Assembly (NCBI RefSeq): GCF_024300825.1
Contig: NZ_CP101323.1
Span: 1,798,001 to 1,862,000, forward strand
From: Natronomonas gomsonensis
GTDB lineage: Archaea > Halobacteriota > Halobacteria > Halobacteriales > Haloarculaceae
Length of the DNA: 64,000 bases
Direction of reading: 5' to 3'
The notes below the pieces were generated by a model. It searched no databases, was not told the origin of the DNA, and worked only from the letters and a program-made list of their open reading frames with translations. Positions 9,065-17,539 of the stretch are shown here, in pieces. Each line of letters opens with the position of its first letter. The first letter of the stretch is position 1. A program made the position numbers and the translations under genes.

Positions 9065-10234
9065 ATGCTGGTGGCGGCGGGGATGATGGTGTTCGGCGTG
9101 GCTCTCGTGGCAGCCATCTCACAAACGACGGGCCTCCGGGTCGGCGGCGTGATGGTCGTCCCGTTGGTAGCGGTGTACACGTTCCGAGAGCTGTGGACGC
9201 CGGTCGTCTTTCTTGGGGGTGCGGTCGCTGCCTTCACCGCGCTGTACGCCGTCCGGGAGTTCACGCTGTGGTACGGGCGCGAACCGCTGTTGGTAGCAAT
9301 CGCGACCGGCGCACTCGCCAGCATCGCCGCCGTCCTCGCAGTGGACCGACTCACGACGACAACACTGGTCTTCCGCGATGCCGAAATCGTCGGGAGCATC
9401 TTCCCCGGTATCGCCGCCTACAACCTGATGCGCATCGACGCCGACCGCCGACGCGTCGACCTCCTCGTTGCGGTCGGGACGTACCTCGCGGTCGTCGCCG
9501 TCGGTGTCGTCGGATTGGTCGTTTCGGCCGTCGTCGAACCCGGGATACCGCCGGTCGTCTTCGCCGAGGGTGTCCCCGCGGTGGAGTTGCTCGGACTCGA
9601 CGCGCCACGAGGTCGGTTCCCGCGTGCCGTCCCGCAGGCGGTCGTCGTCTCGCTCGTTCTCGCCGACCTCGTCGTTTACGAGGGCGTCCGCCGACGGTAC
9701 GACATCTCGCTGGCTGGCGTCGTGTTGGTGCCGCTGTTGGCGGTGTTTTCGGCGCGACTCGGCGTGGCGTTTTTCCTCTATGCGCTGTTCGCGACGGCGA
9801 CGTTCCTCGTCACGACGGGGGCGTACTGGTCGATGCTGCTGTACGGGCGAAACTTACTGGCGGTCGCTCTCGTGGTCGGGACGGGGCTTGCCATCGGCGC
9901 CGCGCTGTCGAACCCCAACATTCCGGGGCTGTTGTTGCTGTTCGTCGGGCTGTTTGCGGGTGTCGGCTCGTACAACCTCCATCGGACCGCACCGCCGGTC
10001 CGCAGTGCCAGCATCTCGCTCAGTGCGGGACTGTTCGTTCTCATGTACGGTGCGCTGTTGGTCGTCATCTCGCCCGAAGCCAGCGGCCTCGCGTCGCCGT
10101 TGCGGTGGTACCACGTCGCCATCGGTGCGGCAGCGCTCGCCGTCGCTGCTCGGGACCTGTATCGACTCGAACGGGAGCGCGCCGACGGGGACGCAATCGA
10201 GGCGGCGTCGGTGTTCTCGGAGGTGTCGGGATGA
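9065..10234 (+). CDS. pgsC: Poly-gamma-glutamate export/synthesis membrane protein PgsC, tandem duplicate
   Basis: A 389-residue polytopic membrane protein of the PgsC/CapC family, which forms the membrane part of poly-gamma-glutamate synthase. Bacterial CapC is about 150 residues; here two CapC-like halves are fused. LWYGREPLLVAIATG and IFPGIAAYNLMR in the first half match LLYGRNLLAVALVVGTG and LFAGVGSYNLHR in the second. About ten hydrophobic helices are visible. The stop overlaps the PgsB-like ATG by four bases (ATGA), so the two proteins are made together. No PgsA or PgsE is nearby. The polymer would be a surface capsule or an osmoprotective slime. Confidence 0.82.
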   Translation: MLVAAGMMVFGVALVAAISQTTGLRVGGVMVVPLVAVYTFRELWTPVVFLGGAVAAFTALYAVREFTLWYGREPLLVAIATGALASIAAVLAVDRLTTTTLVFRDAEIVGSIFPGIAAYNLMRIDADRRRVDLLVAVGTYLAVVAVGVVGLVVSAVVEPGIPPVVFAEGVPAVELLGLDAPRGRFPRAVPQAVVVSLVLADLVVYEGVRRRYDISLAGVVLVPLLAVFSARLGVAFFLYALFATATFLVTTGAYWSMLLYGRNLLAVALVVGTGLAIGAALSNPNIPGLLLLFVGLFAGVGSYNLHRTAPPVRSASISLSAGLFVLMYGALLVVISPEASGLASPLRWYHVAIGAAALAVAARDLYRLERERADGDAIEAASVFSEVSG

Positions 10235-11379
10235 CCCTCCGAGGGGCCTTCGGTCGCGCCCGGGACGCCCTCACCCGCGGCCGAAAGCACTTCCAGCGCG
10301 TCCACGAAGCCGACCGCCGGGTCGTCGTCTCCGGTGTTCGCGGGAAATCGACGCTGGTGCGGTGGCTCCACGATGCACTCACGGCACAGGGCATCGACAC
10401 CTTCGCCAAAGTGACCGGCGACCACCCCTACGTGTTGGTCAACGGCGAGCGCCACGCCGCCGACCGCGACGGCATCACCCGACTGTACGAGAACGAACGA
10501 CTGTACGCCGAACACGGCCCGACAGAGGCCGTCATCGCCGAGAATCAGGGCATTCGCGAATACACAACCCGACTCGCAAGCGAGCGGTGGGACCCGGAGG
10601 TCGTCGTATTGCTCAACGTCCGACGCGACCACCTCGGGACGCTCGGCGAGGACCTTGAGGACATCGCACGAGCGTTCGCACGAACGGTCCCCGACGGACG
10701 ACACGTCGTCTGTGGCGACCGAAACGAGGCCATCGTCGAGTATCTTCGGGACCGCCTCGAACCCCGCGGCGTCGAGTTCACCCACGTCGACCCGCCGGCG
10801 GAGTACGACGTATTGGGCGCCCGGACCGCCTTCGCTATCGACCCTATTCTCCGAGAACTCGGCTGTGAGCCGATGGGTCGGGACCACGCCGTCGAGTTGC
10901 TGTCGTCGTTGCGGTCGTCGTGGACGTGGCGACGACTAGAGGGTGGCGGCCTCGCGTGTAACGCCGCCAGCCTCAACGACATCGAGAGCACCGAACACCT
11001 CCGCCGACATCTCGTCGAGGCGCTGGACGATTCCACCATCGAACCGGTCTGTTATCTCCGCCGGGACCGAGCGGGCCGGACGGCTTCCTACATCCGCTAC
11101 GCCGAGTGGCTCTACGACCACGACCTCATCGATCGGGTCCACGTCGTCGGTCCTCACCGTAGCCTGTTCCGCCGTCGCGCCGACCTGCCGGTCATCGTTC
11201 ACGACGAGACCGAACGGACGGCAATCGAGGTACTCGACACCGCCCTCGGTGGGGGCCACCCGGTCGTCTTCATGGCCAACACCGTCGCACCGCTGATGCG
11301 GGAGGTGGAATCCGAACTCGAAGCACGGACCGTCGGACGGCATAGTGCCGGCGAGTGGGAACTCACGAACGAGGCGTGA
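10231..11379 (+). CDS. pgsB: Poly-gamma-glutamate synthase PgsB (Mur-ligase-like)
   Basis: A 382-residue ATP-dependent amide ligase of the CapB/PgsB family that joins glutamate through gamma-amide bonds. The nucleotide loop is SGVRGKSTLVRW (about residues 34-45), followed by ENQGIREYTTR, LLNVRRDHLGTLG and CNAASLNDIEST, typical of Mur-ligase-related CapB. The ATG at 10231 overlaps the PgsC stop. Length is close to that of bacterial PgsB. With PgsC it makes a minimal synthase; the chain-release enzyme and PgsA are not in this window. Identity as a glutamate polymerase rather than a ligase for a related acid is by family only. Confidence 0.85.
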   Translation: MTLRGAFGRARDALTRGRKHFQRVHEADRRVVVSGVRGKSTLVRWLHDALTAQGIDTFAKVTGDHPYVLVNGERHAADRDGITRLYENERLYAEHGPTEAVIAENQGIREYTTRLASERWDPEVVVLLNVRRDHLGTLGEDLEDIARAFARTVPDGRHVVCGDRNEAIVEYLRDRLEPRGVEFTHVDPPAEYDVLGARTAFAIDPILRELGCEPMGRDHAVELLSSLRSSWTWRRLEGGGLACNAASLNDIESTEHLRRHLVEALDDSTIEPVCYLRRDRAGRTASYIRYAEWLYDHDLIDRVHVVGPHRSLFRRRADLPVIVHDETERTAIEVLDTALGGGHPVVFMANTVAPLMREVESELEARTVGRHSAGEWELTNEA

Positions 11380-11418
11380 TTCGGTGGGTTCTACCGCGTC
11401 GGTCCTGTACCCCCGACG

Positions 11419-12636
11419 ATGACACGGCCACCGACTCGCGTCGAGAACGCCGCGCTGTTGGTACTCGGTGGCCTCGGCTACGGGGCGCTGCTGTTCGTCT
11501 GGTTTTCGCTGCCCGCCTACCTCCAACCCGTCATCGAGGACCTCGGATTGACCGGGACCCAGGCGGGCGTGCTGGCGGGGGCGGTGCCGCTGACCTACAT
11601 CCCGCTGGGGCTCGCGAGCGGTCTGCTCGTCGACCGACTCGGCGCGCGAGTGGGCGTCGGTTTGGGTATCGCACTCGCCGGCGTCGGGCAGTTGAGCCGG
11701 TCGTTTGCTCCCGAATTCCCGTCGATGCTGGCGCTGACGCTGTTGCTCGGCGTCGGCGCGACGGGGCTCACCTTCGGGTTGCCCAAACTCGCCTCGGAGT
11801 TGTACCCCGCCGACCGCGTGGGGCGGGCGGCGTCGGTGTATCTCGTCGGCTCCTACGTCGGCAGCGCGACCGTCTTCGCGTTCGGCCGCCCCGTCATCGG
11901 CCCGGCGCTGGGCGGGTGGCGGCCGCTGTTTCTGTACAGCGGCGTCGGGACGCTCGTCGTCGCCGTCCTCTGGGCCGCCGCCGTGTGGTACGTCCCGGCC
12001 GGACGCCACGAGACCGATGAGGACGACGCCCTCACGCTTGCCTCGCTGGCCGATGACGTTCGGGCCGTCCTCGGCCACCGCGACCTCCGACTGCTCGTCC
12101 TGTTGGGGACGATGTACCTGTTCGTCCTCCACGGAATACAGGGGTGGCTGGTGACGATACTCGAAACGCGGGGGGTCTCGGCGGACCTCGCGGGAACCAT
12201 CGCCAGCACTCTCGTCGTCGGACAGGTCGTCGGCGTGTTGGCGATTCCCGCTCTCGCAGAGCGCTTCGGTCGCAGGCGGGCGACGTTGGTCGCCTGCGCT
12301 GCCGTCGCCTGTCTCGGGGTTGTGGGGTTGCTGGCCGAACCCGCGGCCGTCCTGTTGCTCGTCGTGCCGGTCGTCGCCATCGGACTCGGGATGGGTGGGC
12401 TCTCGCCGCTCATCCGTGCGGTGCCGGTCGAGTTGGAGGGCATCGGCCCGAAACTGACCGGCACCGCGGTCGGCGTCGTCTTCGCGGTCGGGGAAATCGG
12501 TGGCTTTCTCGGCCCGGTCGTCATCGGCGCGCTGCGGGACGCGACGGGAACGTTCACGCCGGGGATAGCCGCGGCCGCGGTCGGCACGCTCGTCGCCGCC
12601 GCCGGGGGCGCGGCGATGTCGAGTCTCGACGACTGA
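11419..12636 (+). CDS. MFS transporter
   Basis: A 405-residue transporter with about twelve hydrophobic helices in two halves. The cytoplasmic loop between helices 2 and 3 carries GLLVDRLGARVGVG, an MFS-type motif, repeated as LAERFGRRRATLV in the second half. A polar central loop (HETDEDDALTLASL) separates the halves. Helix GMGGLSPLIRAVPVE fits antiporter-type members such as CynX/NarK relatives. It lies 39 bases after PgsB on the same strand, so cotranscription is possible. The substrate cannot be assigned. Confidence 0.88.
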   Translation: MTRPPTRVENAALLVLGGLGYGALLFVWFSLPAYLQPVIEDLGLTGTQAGVLAGAVPLTYIPLGLASGLLVDRLGARVGVGLGIALAGVGQLSRSFAPEFPSMLALTLLLGVGATGLTFGLPKLASELYPADRVGRAASVYLVGSYVGSATVFAFGRPVIGPALGGWRPLFLYSGVGTLVVAVLWAAAVWYVPAGRHETDEDDALTLASLADDVRAVLGHRDLRLLVLLGTMYLFVLHGIQGWLVTILETRGVSADLAGTIASTLVVGQVVGVLAIPALAERFGRRRATLVACAAVACLGVVGLLAEPAAVLLLVVPVVAIGLGMGGLSPLIRAVPVELEGIGPKLTGTAVGVVFAVGEIGGFLGPVVIGALRDATGTFTPGIAAAAVGTLVAAAGGAAMSSLDD

Positions 12637-12694
12637 CACGCCACGCTCCGAAGCCACGCGACAGTTTCTAGTTAGCCCTCATCGAATCGGGGGT

Positions 12695-13108
12695 ATGACC
12701 GACACCAACGAGTGGTTCCTCGAAAACCACGACCACCTCCGGGACCTCGGCATCGAAATCGACGACCAGCGGGAGGGGTTTCTCCGCCTCACGCTGCCCC
12801 ACGAGGCATCGCTCACCAATCCGGGTTCGGAAGCCATTCAGGGCGGCGTCGTCGCGACGCTCATCGACCACGCCGGCGGCGCGGCCATCCGGACGACACT
12901 TGAGGAGCCAATGTCGACACCGCACGCGACGACGGAGTTGAACGTCAGTTACGTCCGACCGGCCGCCGCCGATTTGACCGCCGAGGCGACCGTCGTTCGT
13001 TCCGGTCGGAGCATGGGCGTCGTCGAGGTCGAGGTGACGATGGCCACCGACGAGGGCGAAAAGACCGTCGCGGTCGGTCGCGTCTCGCTGCATCTGGACC
13101 GAGAGTGA
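12695..13108 (+). CDS. Hotdog-fold thioesterase (PaaI family)
   Basis: A 137-residue acyl-CoA thioesterase of the PaaI/YdiI hotdog family. NPGSEAIQGGVVATLIDHAGG is the helix-bearing active-site region with the catalytic acid in the helix, and TTELNVSYVRPA is the central strand. Length is typical; such enzymes work as tetramers and release free acids from aryl- or acyl-CoA. It stands between the MFS gene and the oxidoreductase pair with ordinary gaps, so its substrate is unclear. The ATG at 12695 follows a GGGGGT stretch. Confidence 0.9.
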   Translation: MTDTNEWFLENHDHLRDLGIEIDDQREGFLRLTLPHEASLTNPGSEAIQGGVVATLIDHAGGAAIRTTLEEPMSTPHATTELNVSYVRPAAADLTAEATVVRSGRSMGVVEVEVTMATDEGEKTVAVGRVSLHLDRE

Positions 13109-13121
13109 GTCGGGGGTCGTT

Positions 13122-13144
13122 GTTCCGCACATTGACGGCGGAAC
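13122..13144. promoter_or_regulatory. Inverted repeat before the GMC oxidoreductase operon
   Basis: GTTCCGC and GCGGAAC, 7-base perfect arms with a 9-base spacer. It could be an operator for the 13207-15584 operon or a terminator hairpin for the thioesterase gene; no T-tract follows, which favours an operator. Confidence 0.4.
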
Positions 13145-13206
13145 GTTGAGGTGAGGCCGACCGCACGTGAGGGTATGGCAGCCACACGAGAGGGGGTGGG
13201 CCGTTC

Positions 13207-13806
13207 GTGAGCCACACCCGCGGAACGTTCGCCGCGCTCGTCGACGCACTCGTCCCGGAGACGCCCGAACTCGCCGACCGAGGCGAGGAACACGTTCCCG
13301 GCGGCCTCGCAGTCGGACTGGAAGAGGCGATTATCGACCGCGTGAACAACTTTCAGGAGGTCGACGGCGGCGTCCTCGGCGCCGCCGGCTACGACGCGAC
13401 GCCGATGGCACCCGCCGTCGCCGTCCTGCTCGACACTGCGGCCGCGGAACTGCTCGTCCGCCGTCGCAGTGAGGACGGTTTCAACTCGCCGGCCGAGGCG
13501 TTCGCCGGCGGGCCGTTCTCGCGACTCTCCCGTGAGGACCGCCTGCGTGCGCTTCGCTTGCTCGAAGACGAGGGTGTCTTCCCACGGTTGGCCGACCGGT
13601 TCGACTCCGCCGCCCTCGGCACCATCCAGTTCCTCGCCAGTTCCCTGCCGATTCTCGTCGAGTTCGTCTACTACTCCGAGGCGACGGCCGACGACGGCGA
13701 GGAGCGCTCGCTCGGCTGGCAGCAGGCCGACTACCCCGGGCCGGCGGACGGGTATCCGGTCGGAATGGGCTACGAAATAGAGGACTTCGAGGAGAACGAT
13801 TACTGA
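13207..13806 (+). CDS. Gluconate 2-dehydrogenase subunit 3-like partner of the GMC enzyme
   Basis: A 199-residue soluble, mostly helical protein. It starts at a GTG and opens with the FAALVDALVPETPEL pattern characteristic of gluconate 2-dehydrogenase subunit 3 proteins, which assist or accompany flavin-dependent sugar or alcohol dehydrogenases. Its stop overlaps the GMC start as TGATG, so the two are coupled. Bacterial relatives often carry a Tat signal; none is visible here, suggesting a cytoplasmic complex. No cytochrome c subunit is nearby. Confidence 0.75.
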   Translation: MSHTRGTFAALVDALVPETPELADRGEEHVPGGLAVGLEEAIIDRVNNFQEVDGGVLGAAGYDATPMAPAVAVLLDTAAAELLVRRRSEDGFNSPAEAFAGGPFSRLSREDRLRALRLLEDEGVFPRLADRFDSAALGTIQFLASSLPILVEFVYYSEATADDGEERSLGWQQADYPGPADGYPVGMGYEIEDFEENDY

Positions 13807-15584
13807 TGTACGAACGCGACACCGATGTCGTCGTCGTCGGTGCGGGCGGTGACGGCCCGGCGCTGGCGTGGCGACTCGGCCAACTCGGCATCGACGTGAC
13901 GATACTTGAGGCCGGCCCCTTCTACGGCAACGAGAAGTGGGAGGCGCCCAACGACGCCCCGGGCGGCGAACACTCCGGGAACCCCTCGGACCTCTCGGGC
14001 AAACTGTACGACGAGCAGTTCACCTCGAAGGAGGCCGACATGAACGACCCCGTCACCGGGAAACTGCGGTGGGGGCCGGCCGACTCCGACCGGCCGCCGT
14101 GGCAACGGACGGTTCCCCAGCAGGCGCTCATCTCCCAACTGTCGGGCGTCGGCGGAACGACCCAACACTACTACGCAAACCACCCACGGGCGTTCGTCAC
14201 GAGCGTCGACGACCAACCGCACTGGCCAATCGACTACGAGGAACTGGTACCGTACTACCAACTGCTGGAGGAGACCCATCCCGTCGAACCGGCGCCGACG
14301 ACGCCGAAAGCCGAGGTGTTCTTCGAGGGCGCGCGTCGGTCGGGCTACGACCTCAACGACGGATACAACGTCACCGAAGCGGGGTATCGTCCCTTCCCCA
14401 ACGCCATCCCGCAACCGGACGAGCGACTGATGCGCGACGGCGGGGGCGATGTGGAGGAAGACAACGTCCCGGGCGGCGAGAACGGCCAGTACCGCTACCC
14501 AGACTACGAGGGCGACACGCTGGCGATGCACGAACATCAGGGTGGCCCCCATCCCCGAGGCGCGCCGATGCGGGAGCGGGCGCGTCGCTCCTCGAACGTC
14601 TCGCTGGTGCCGCGGGCGCTCGACACCGGTAACGTCGAGATACGACCGAACGCGTTCGCGACGGGCATTCTCACCGAGGGCGGTGCGGCCGAGGAGGCCA
14701 CCGGCGTCGAGTTCCGCGACACGTGGGCGGGGACGACCGAGCGCATCCACGCCGACGTGGTCGTCCTCGCGGCGGGCTGTATCGAGACGCCGCGGCTGTG
14801 GCTCAACTCCGGGTTACCGGATAACGGCTGGGTCGGCCGGGGGCTGACCACCCACCACTTCGATTTCGTCGCGGGCACCTTCGACCCAGATACCCTCGAA
14901 GCGCTCATCGGCCAGCGTGCGGTCGAACCCCATCAGGGGCAGGCCGCCGGTTCGCGGGTCGACGTTCCCGGCAAAGGCGGCATCGCCGTCAACACGTTCG
15001 CGCCCGGCATCACCGCGATGGCGATGTACGCCGCCGCACAGGGCGAGTGGGCCTTCGACCGCGACACCGCGGGCGAGCCGTGGGACACCGCCGGTCGACT
15101 CGCCGGCCGGCAACTCAAAGAACAGATGGCCGACTACCGCCGGACGCTGACGCTCATCTGTCACACCGACGACCGGCCCCGACAGGAAAACGGCGTCTCC
15201 ATCGACGAGACGACCGAGGACGAACACGGTCCCGTCCCGCTCGTCGAGTGGGAGGCCCACCCCGAAGACGACGCCCGACGCGACGACCTCGCCCGACGGG
15301 CCGCGGAAATCCTCGACGAAGCCGGCGCCGAGCACGTCCACCGAACCGACGCCGCGCCGATTCTGTTGCACATGCAGTCCTCGATGGCGATGGGGAAGGT
15401 GCTCGATACGGGCTGTGAGGCGAAGGACGTGAGTCGGCTGTTCGTCGCCGACCACTCGGCGCTTTCCAACGGCGTCGGCGGCGCCAATCCCACCCACTCG
15501 GGGCAGGCGCTGGCGCTGCGGACCGCCGAAGCAGTCGCCGAACGCTACTTCGGCGGCGTCGACGACCCCATCGGGTCCGTCTGA
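13806..15584 (+). CDS. GMC-family FAD oxidoreductase
   Basis: A 592-residue flavoenzyme. The FAD-binding Rossmann motif is VVVVGAGGDGPALAWRLG, ending at acidic TILEAG; GGTTQHYYANHPRAF matches the GMC flavin loop, and the C-terminus has VADHSALSNGVGGANPTHSGQALALRTAE, the conserved substrate/flavin region. Family members oxidise alcohols, sugars, choline or sterols. The start codon overlaps the stop of the subunit 3-like gene. No Tat or Sec signal is present, so it is likely cytoplasmic. The substrate is not deducible; the closest general match is the two-subunit sugar/gluconate dehydrogenase group. Confidence 0.88.
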   Translation: MYERDTDVVVVGAGGDGPALAWRLGQLGIDVTILEAGPFYGNEKWEAPNDAPGGEHSGNPSDLSGKLYDEQFTSKEADMNDPVTGKLRWGPADSDRPPWQRTVPQQALISQLSGVGGTTQHYYANHPRAFVTSVDDQPHWPIDYEELVPYYQLLEETHPVEPAPTTPKAEVFFEGARRSGYDLNDGYNVTEAGYRPFPNAIPQPDERLMRDGGGDVEEDNVPGGENGQYRYPDYEGDTLAMHEHQGGPHPRGAPMRERARRSSNVSLVPRALDTGNVEIRPNAFATGILTEGGAAEEATGVEFRDTWAGTTERIHADVVVLAAGCIETPRLWLNSGLPDNGWVGRGLTTHHFDFVAGTFDPDTLEALIGQRAVEPHQGQAAGSRVDVPGKGGIAVNTFAPGITAMAMYAAAQGEWAFDRDTAGEPWDTAGRLAGRQLKEQMADYRRTLTLICHTDDRPRQENGVSIDETTEDEHGPVPLVEWEAHPEDDARRDDLARRAAEILDEAGAEHVHRTDAAPILLHMQSSMAMGKVLDTGCEAKDVSRLFVADHSALSNGVGGANPTHSGQALALRTAEAVAERYFGGVDDPIGSV

Positions 15585-15636
15585 GGCGGTTTCAGGGTAC
15601 TTCGAGGTGGCAACACTGCGGATACCGCCGGGCGGC

Positions 15637-15655
15637 CGTATCGAGACTCGATACG
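15637..15655. promoter_or_regulatory. Perfect 19-base palindrome upstream of DUF7504 gene
   Basis: CGTATCGAG-A-CTCGATACG: 9-base arms with a one-base centre, too tight for a stable hairpin loop and so more likely a dimer binding site. It lies 52 bases after the GMC stop and 89 bases before the start at 15744. Confidence 0.5.
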
Positions 15656-15703
15656 AACGAAACCGACTATAGGTCGCCGTATCAACACGAAACAATCGCA
15701 GTG

Positions 15704-15722
15704 TCGTGAGAACGACTCACGA
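15704..15722. promoter_or_regulatory. Second inverted repeat upstream of DUF7504 gene
   Basis: TCGTGAG-AACGA-CTCACGA: 7-base perfect arms with a 5-base centre, ending 21 bases before the start codon at 15744. It would lie in the leader or near the start of the transcript. Confidence 0.45.
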
Positions 15723-15743
15723 GGAACTGGTGAGTAATTCGAG

Positions 15744-17486
15744 ATGTCACGAACGGGTCCGACGAACGTCCTCTTCGAAACCGGCGAGCACGGCGACTGC
15801 GACGAAGCCGCGTGTATGGACCTCCTCGGTGTCGACGACCCCACCAACGTCGACGTGCTGTTCGTCACCGTCACGAAATCGGGGCGGGAGCGCATCGAGA
15901 CGCTGAAACGCCACGCCGACGCCCCGCCGTCCAACGTCGGCATCGTCACCGTCGACGTGGGCGGCTCCGACGGCAGCGCACGGCTCGGTGGCGAGTCCGG
16001 CCCCATGGTTCGTCGCATCTCCGACCCCAGCGACCTCACCGGCGTCGGCATCGCCATCTCGGAGTTCCTCTCGGCGTGGCACGGCAACGGCAACCGAACC
16101 GTGGTGTGTTTCGAGTCGGTGACGGCGCTGTTGCAGTACGTCGAGGCCAACCGCGTGTTCCAGTTCCTCAACGAAATCACCTCGAAGTTCGAGCAGTCGG
16201 GCGCCCGGGCGCACTTCCACATCACGCCGGCGGCCCACGAGGGGCAGGTGCTGAGCGTTCTCACCTCACTTTTCGACGACCGCGTCACCGCTAGGGACCT
16301 CGGACACGTCCCCGAAGAGGAATCCACCGGCGGGACGACGGCGGCCACGACGGGTGCTGCCGTCGACGACGCCTCGACCGAGGCGGCCGACGACGAACCC
16401 GAATCGACCCCGGAGGATTCCGGGGCGCCGGAGACGGACCCCGACGACGCCGACGAGAAGACGGGGTTCGTTTTCGCCGGCGCCGATGCCGAAAGCGACG
16501 CCGACGCCCCCGAAGACGGGGCTGAGACGGCTCCAACGACCGACCCGGAGACGCCGGCCACCGAGACAAGCGAGTCGGCCGGCTCCGAGTCCGGTAACGA
16601 CCCTTCCGATTCCGAAGTTGCTGACGGCCCCGTCGACTCGGAGGGGGCCGATGACCTCGCCGATTCCGATGCGGTGTCGACCGACGAGACGGTCACAGAC
16701 AGCGAGGCCTCCGCCTCGGACACCACGCCCCCGGACTCCGACGAGAGCGACGCCTCCCCGTTCGATTTCCCTGCCGAGACGACGGGCGGCGATTCGGACG
16801 CGGGGAACGACGACACCGAGGTCCAGGGAGCGGACGCCGAAGACGAGGCCAACGGGACAGACACCGAAGACACGACGGCTGATGACACCGGTGGAGAGGC
16901 ACCGACGACTGCGAACTTCGGCCGGCAGAAGCGGCGTTCGAAGCGGGACCCGATAGAACGACCGCAAGTACAGCGGCCGACGGAACCCCCCGAGGACGAC
17001 TCGGAGTACAAGTCGGCGGTGTTCTCCCGGACGACGGCGACGGTCATCGGCGTCGTCGTGATGGTCGCGCTGGTGAGCTTTCTTACTGCGGCCGTCCCGA
17101 TGCCTGCGGGTACGCCGATAAGCGACGCCGAACCCGAGGGAACGCCGACCCCGGTACCGGCAACCGGAACAGGAGCGAACGGGACCCAAGCGCAGGCGAC
17201 GCCGAGTCCGACGACGACTGTGACGCCGGAGCCCACCGCAACACCGACGGCGACGGCCACGCCGGAGCCAACGGCGACCCCAACCCCGACCAGCTCCGGC
17301 GGTTCGACCGGCGACTCCACCGACGGAACCGACGGCGGTGACACGACCGCGACGCCGGAGCCAACGGCGACCGCAACGCCGGACTCTACGCCGGAACCGA
17401 CGGCGACTCCGACGCCGGATGGCTCCCTCACTGGCGCCATCGACGACACGACCGACTCACTCGTCGGCGACGACGGCCTGTTGTAA
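15744..17486 (+). CDS. DUF7504-type protein with acidic linker, one helix and Thr/Pro-rich tail
   Basis: A 580-residue protein. Residues 1-180 form a DUF7504/HTR-like domain (TNVLFETGEHGDCDEAACMD, later VVCFESVTALLQYV), a RecA-like fold seen in haloarchaeal signalling proteins but without a clear Walker A. Residues about 190-400 are an extreme Asp/Glu/Ser/Thr linker. One transmembrane helix (ATVIGVVVMVALVSFLTAAV, from about 431) follows a basic stretch (RQKRRSKRDP), giving a cytoplasmic N-terminus. The last 130 residues are Thr/Pro-rich with four PEPTAT units, a likely O-glycosylated external tail. The role is unknown; it could link a cytoplasmic sensor to the cell surface. Two palindromes precede it. 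Confidence 0.75.
   Translation: MSRTGPTNVLFETGEHGDCDEAACMDLLGVDDPTNVDVLFVTVTKSGRERIETLKRHADAPPSNVGIVTVDVGGSDGSARLGGESGPMVRRISDPSDLTGVGIAISEFLSAWHGNGNRTVVCFESVTALLQYVEANRVFQFLNEITSKFEQSGARAHFHITPAAHEGQVLSVLTSLFDDRVTARDLGHVPEEESTGGTTAATTGAAVDDASTEAADDEPESTPEDSGAPETDPDDADEKTGFVFAGADAESDADAPEDGAETAPTTDPETPATETSESAGSESGNDPSDSEVADGPVDSEGADDLADSDAVSTDETVTDSEASASDTTPPDSDESDASPFDFPAETTGGDSDAGNDDTEVQGADAEDEANGTDTEDTTADDTGGEAPTTANFGRQKRRSKRDPIERPQVQRPTEPPEDDSEYKSAVFSRTTATVIGVVVMVALVSFLTAAVPMPAGTPISDAEPEGTPTPVPATGTGANGTQAQATPSPTTTVTPEPTATPTATATPEPTATPTPTSSGGSTGDSTDGTDGGDTTATPEPTATATPDSTPEPTATPTPDGSLTGAIDDTTDSLVGDDGLL
17143..17430 (+). repeat. Thr/Pro-rich coding repeat (PEPTAT units)
   Basis: Degenerate coding repeat in the 3' part of the DUF7504 gene. 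The protein unit PEPTAT occurs four times among further Thr, Pro and Ala; the DNA repeats CCGGAGCC-like blocks followed by ACGGCGAC. Such tracts may change length by slippage. Confidence 0.6.
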
Positions 17487-17505
17487 TCTCGGGGGCCGTC
17501 GGCGG

Positions 17506-17514
17506 TGGAATTTT
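17506..17514 (+). promoter_or_regulatory. TATA box of the Rieske gene
   Basis: AATTTTTAG, centred about 29 bases before the ATG at 17540, fitting a leaderless transcript. The same T-run may end transcription of the DUF7504 gene. Confidence 0.45.
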
Positions 17515-17539
17515 TAGACTGCTATCGGTACGGCGAGGC

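Noticed and set aside
13175-13210. An 11-codon ORF (MAATREGVGRS) ending in a GTGA overlap with the subunit 3-like gene
   Set aside because: Too short to separate from chance, with no TATA at the right distance.
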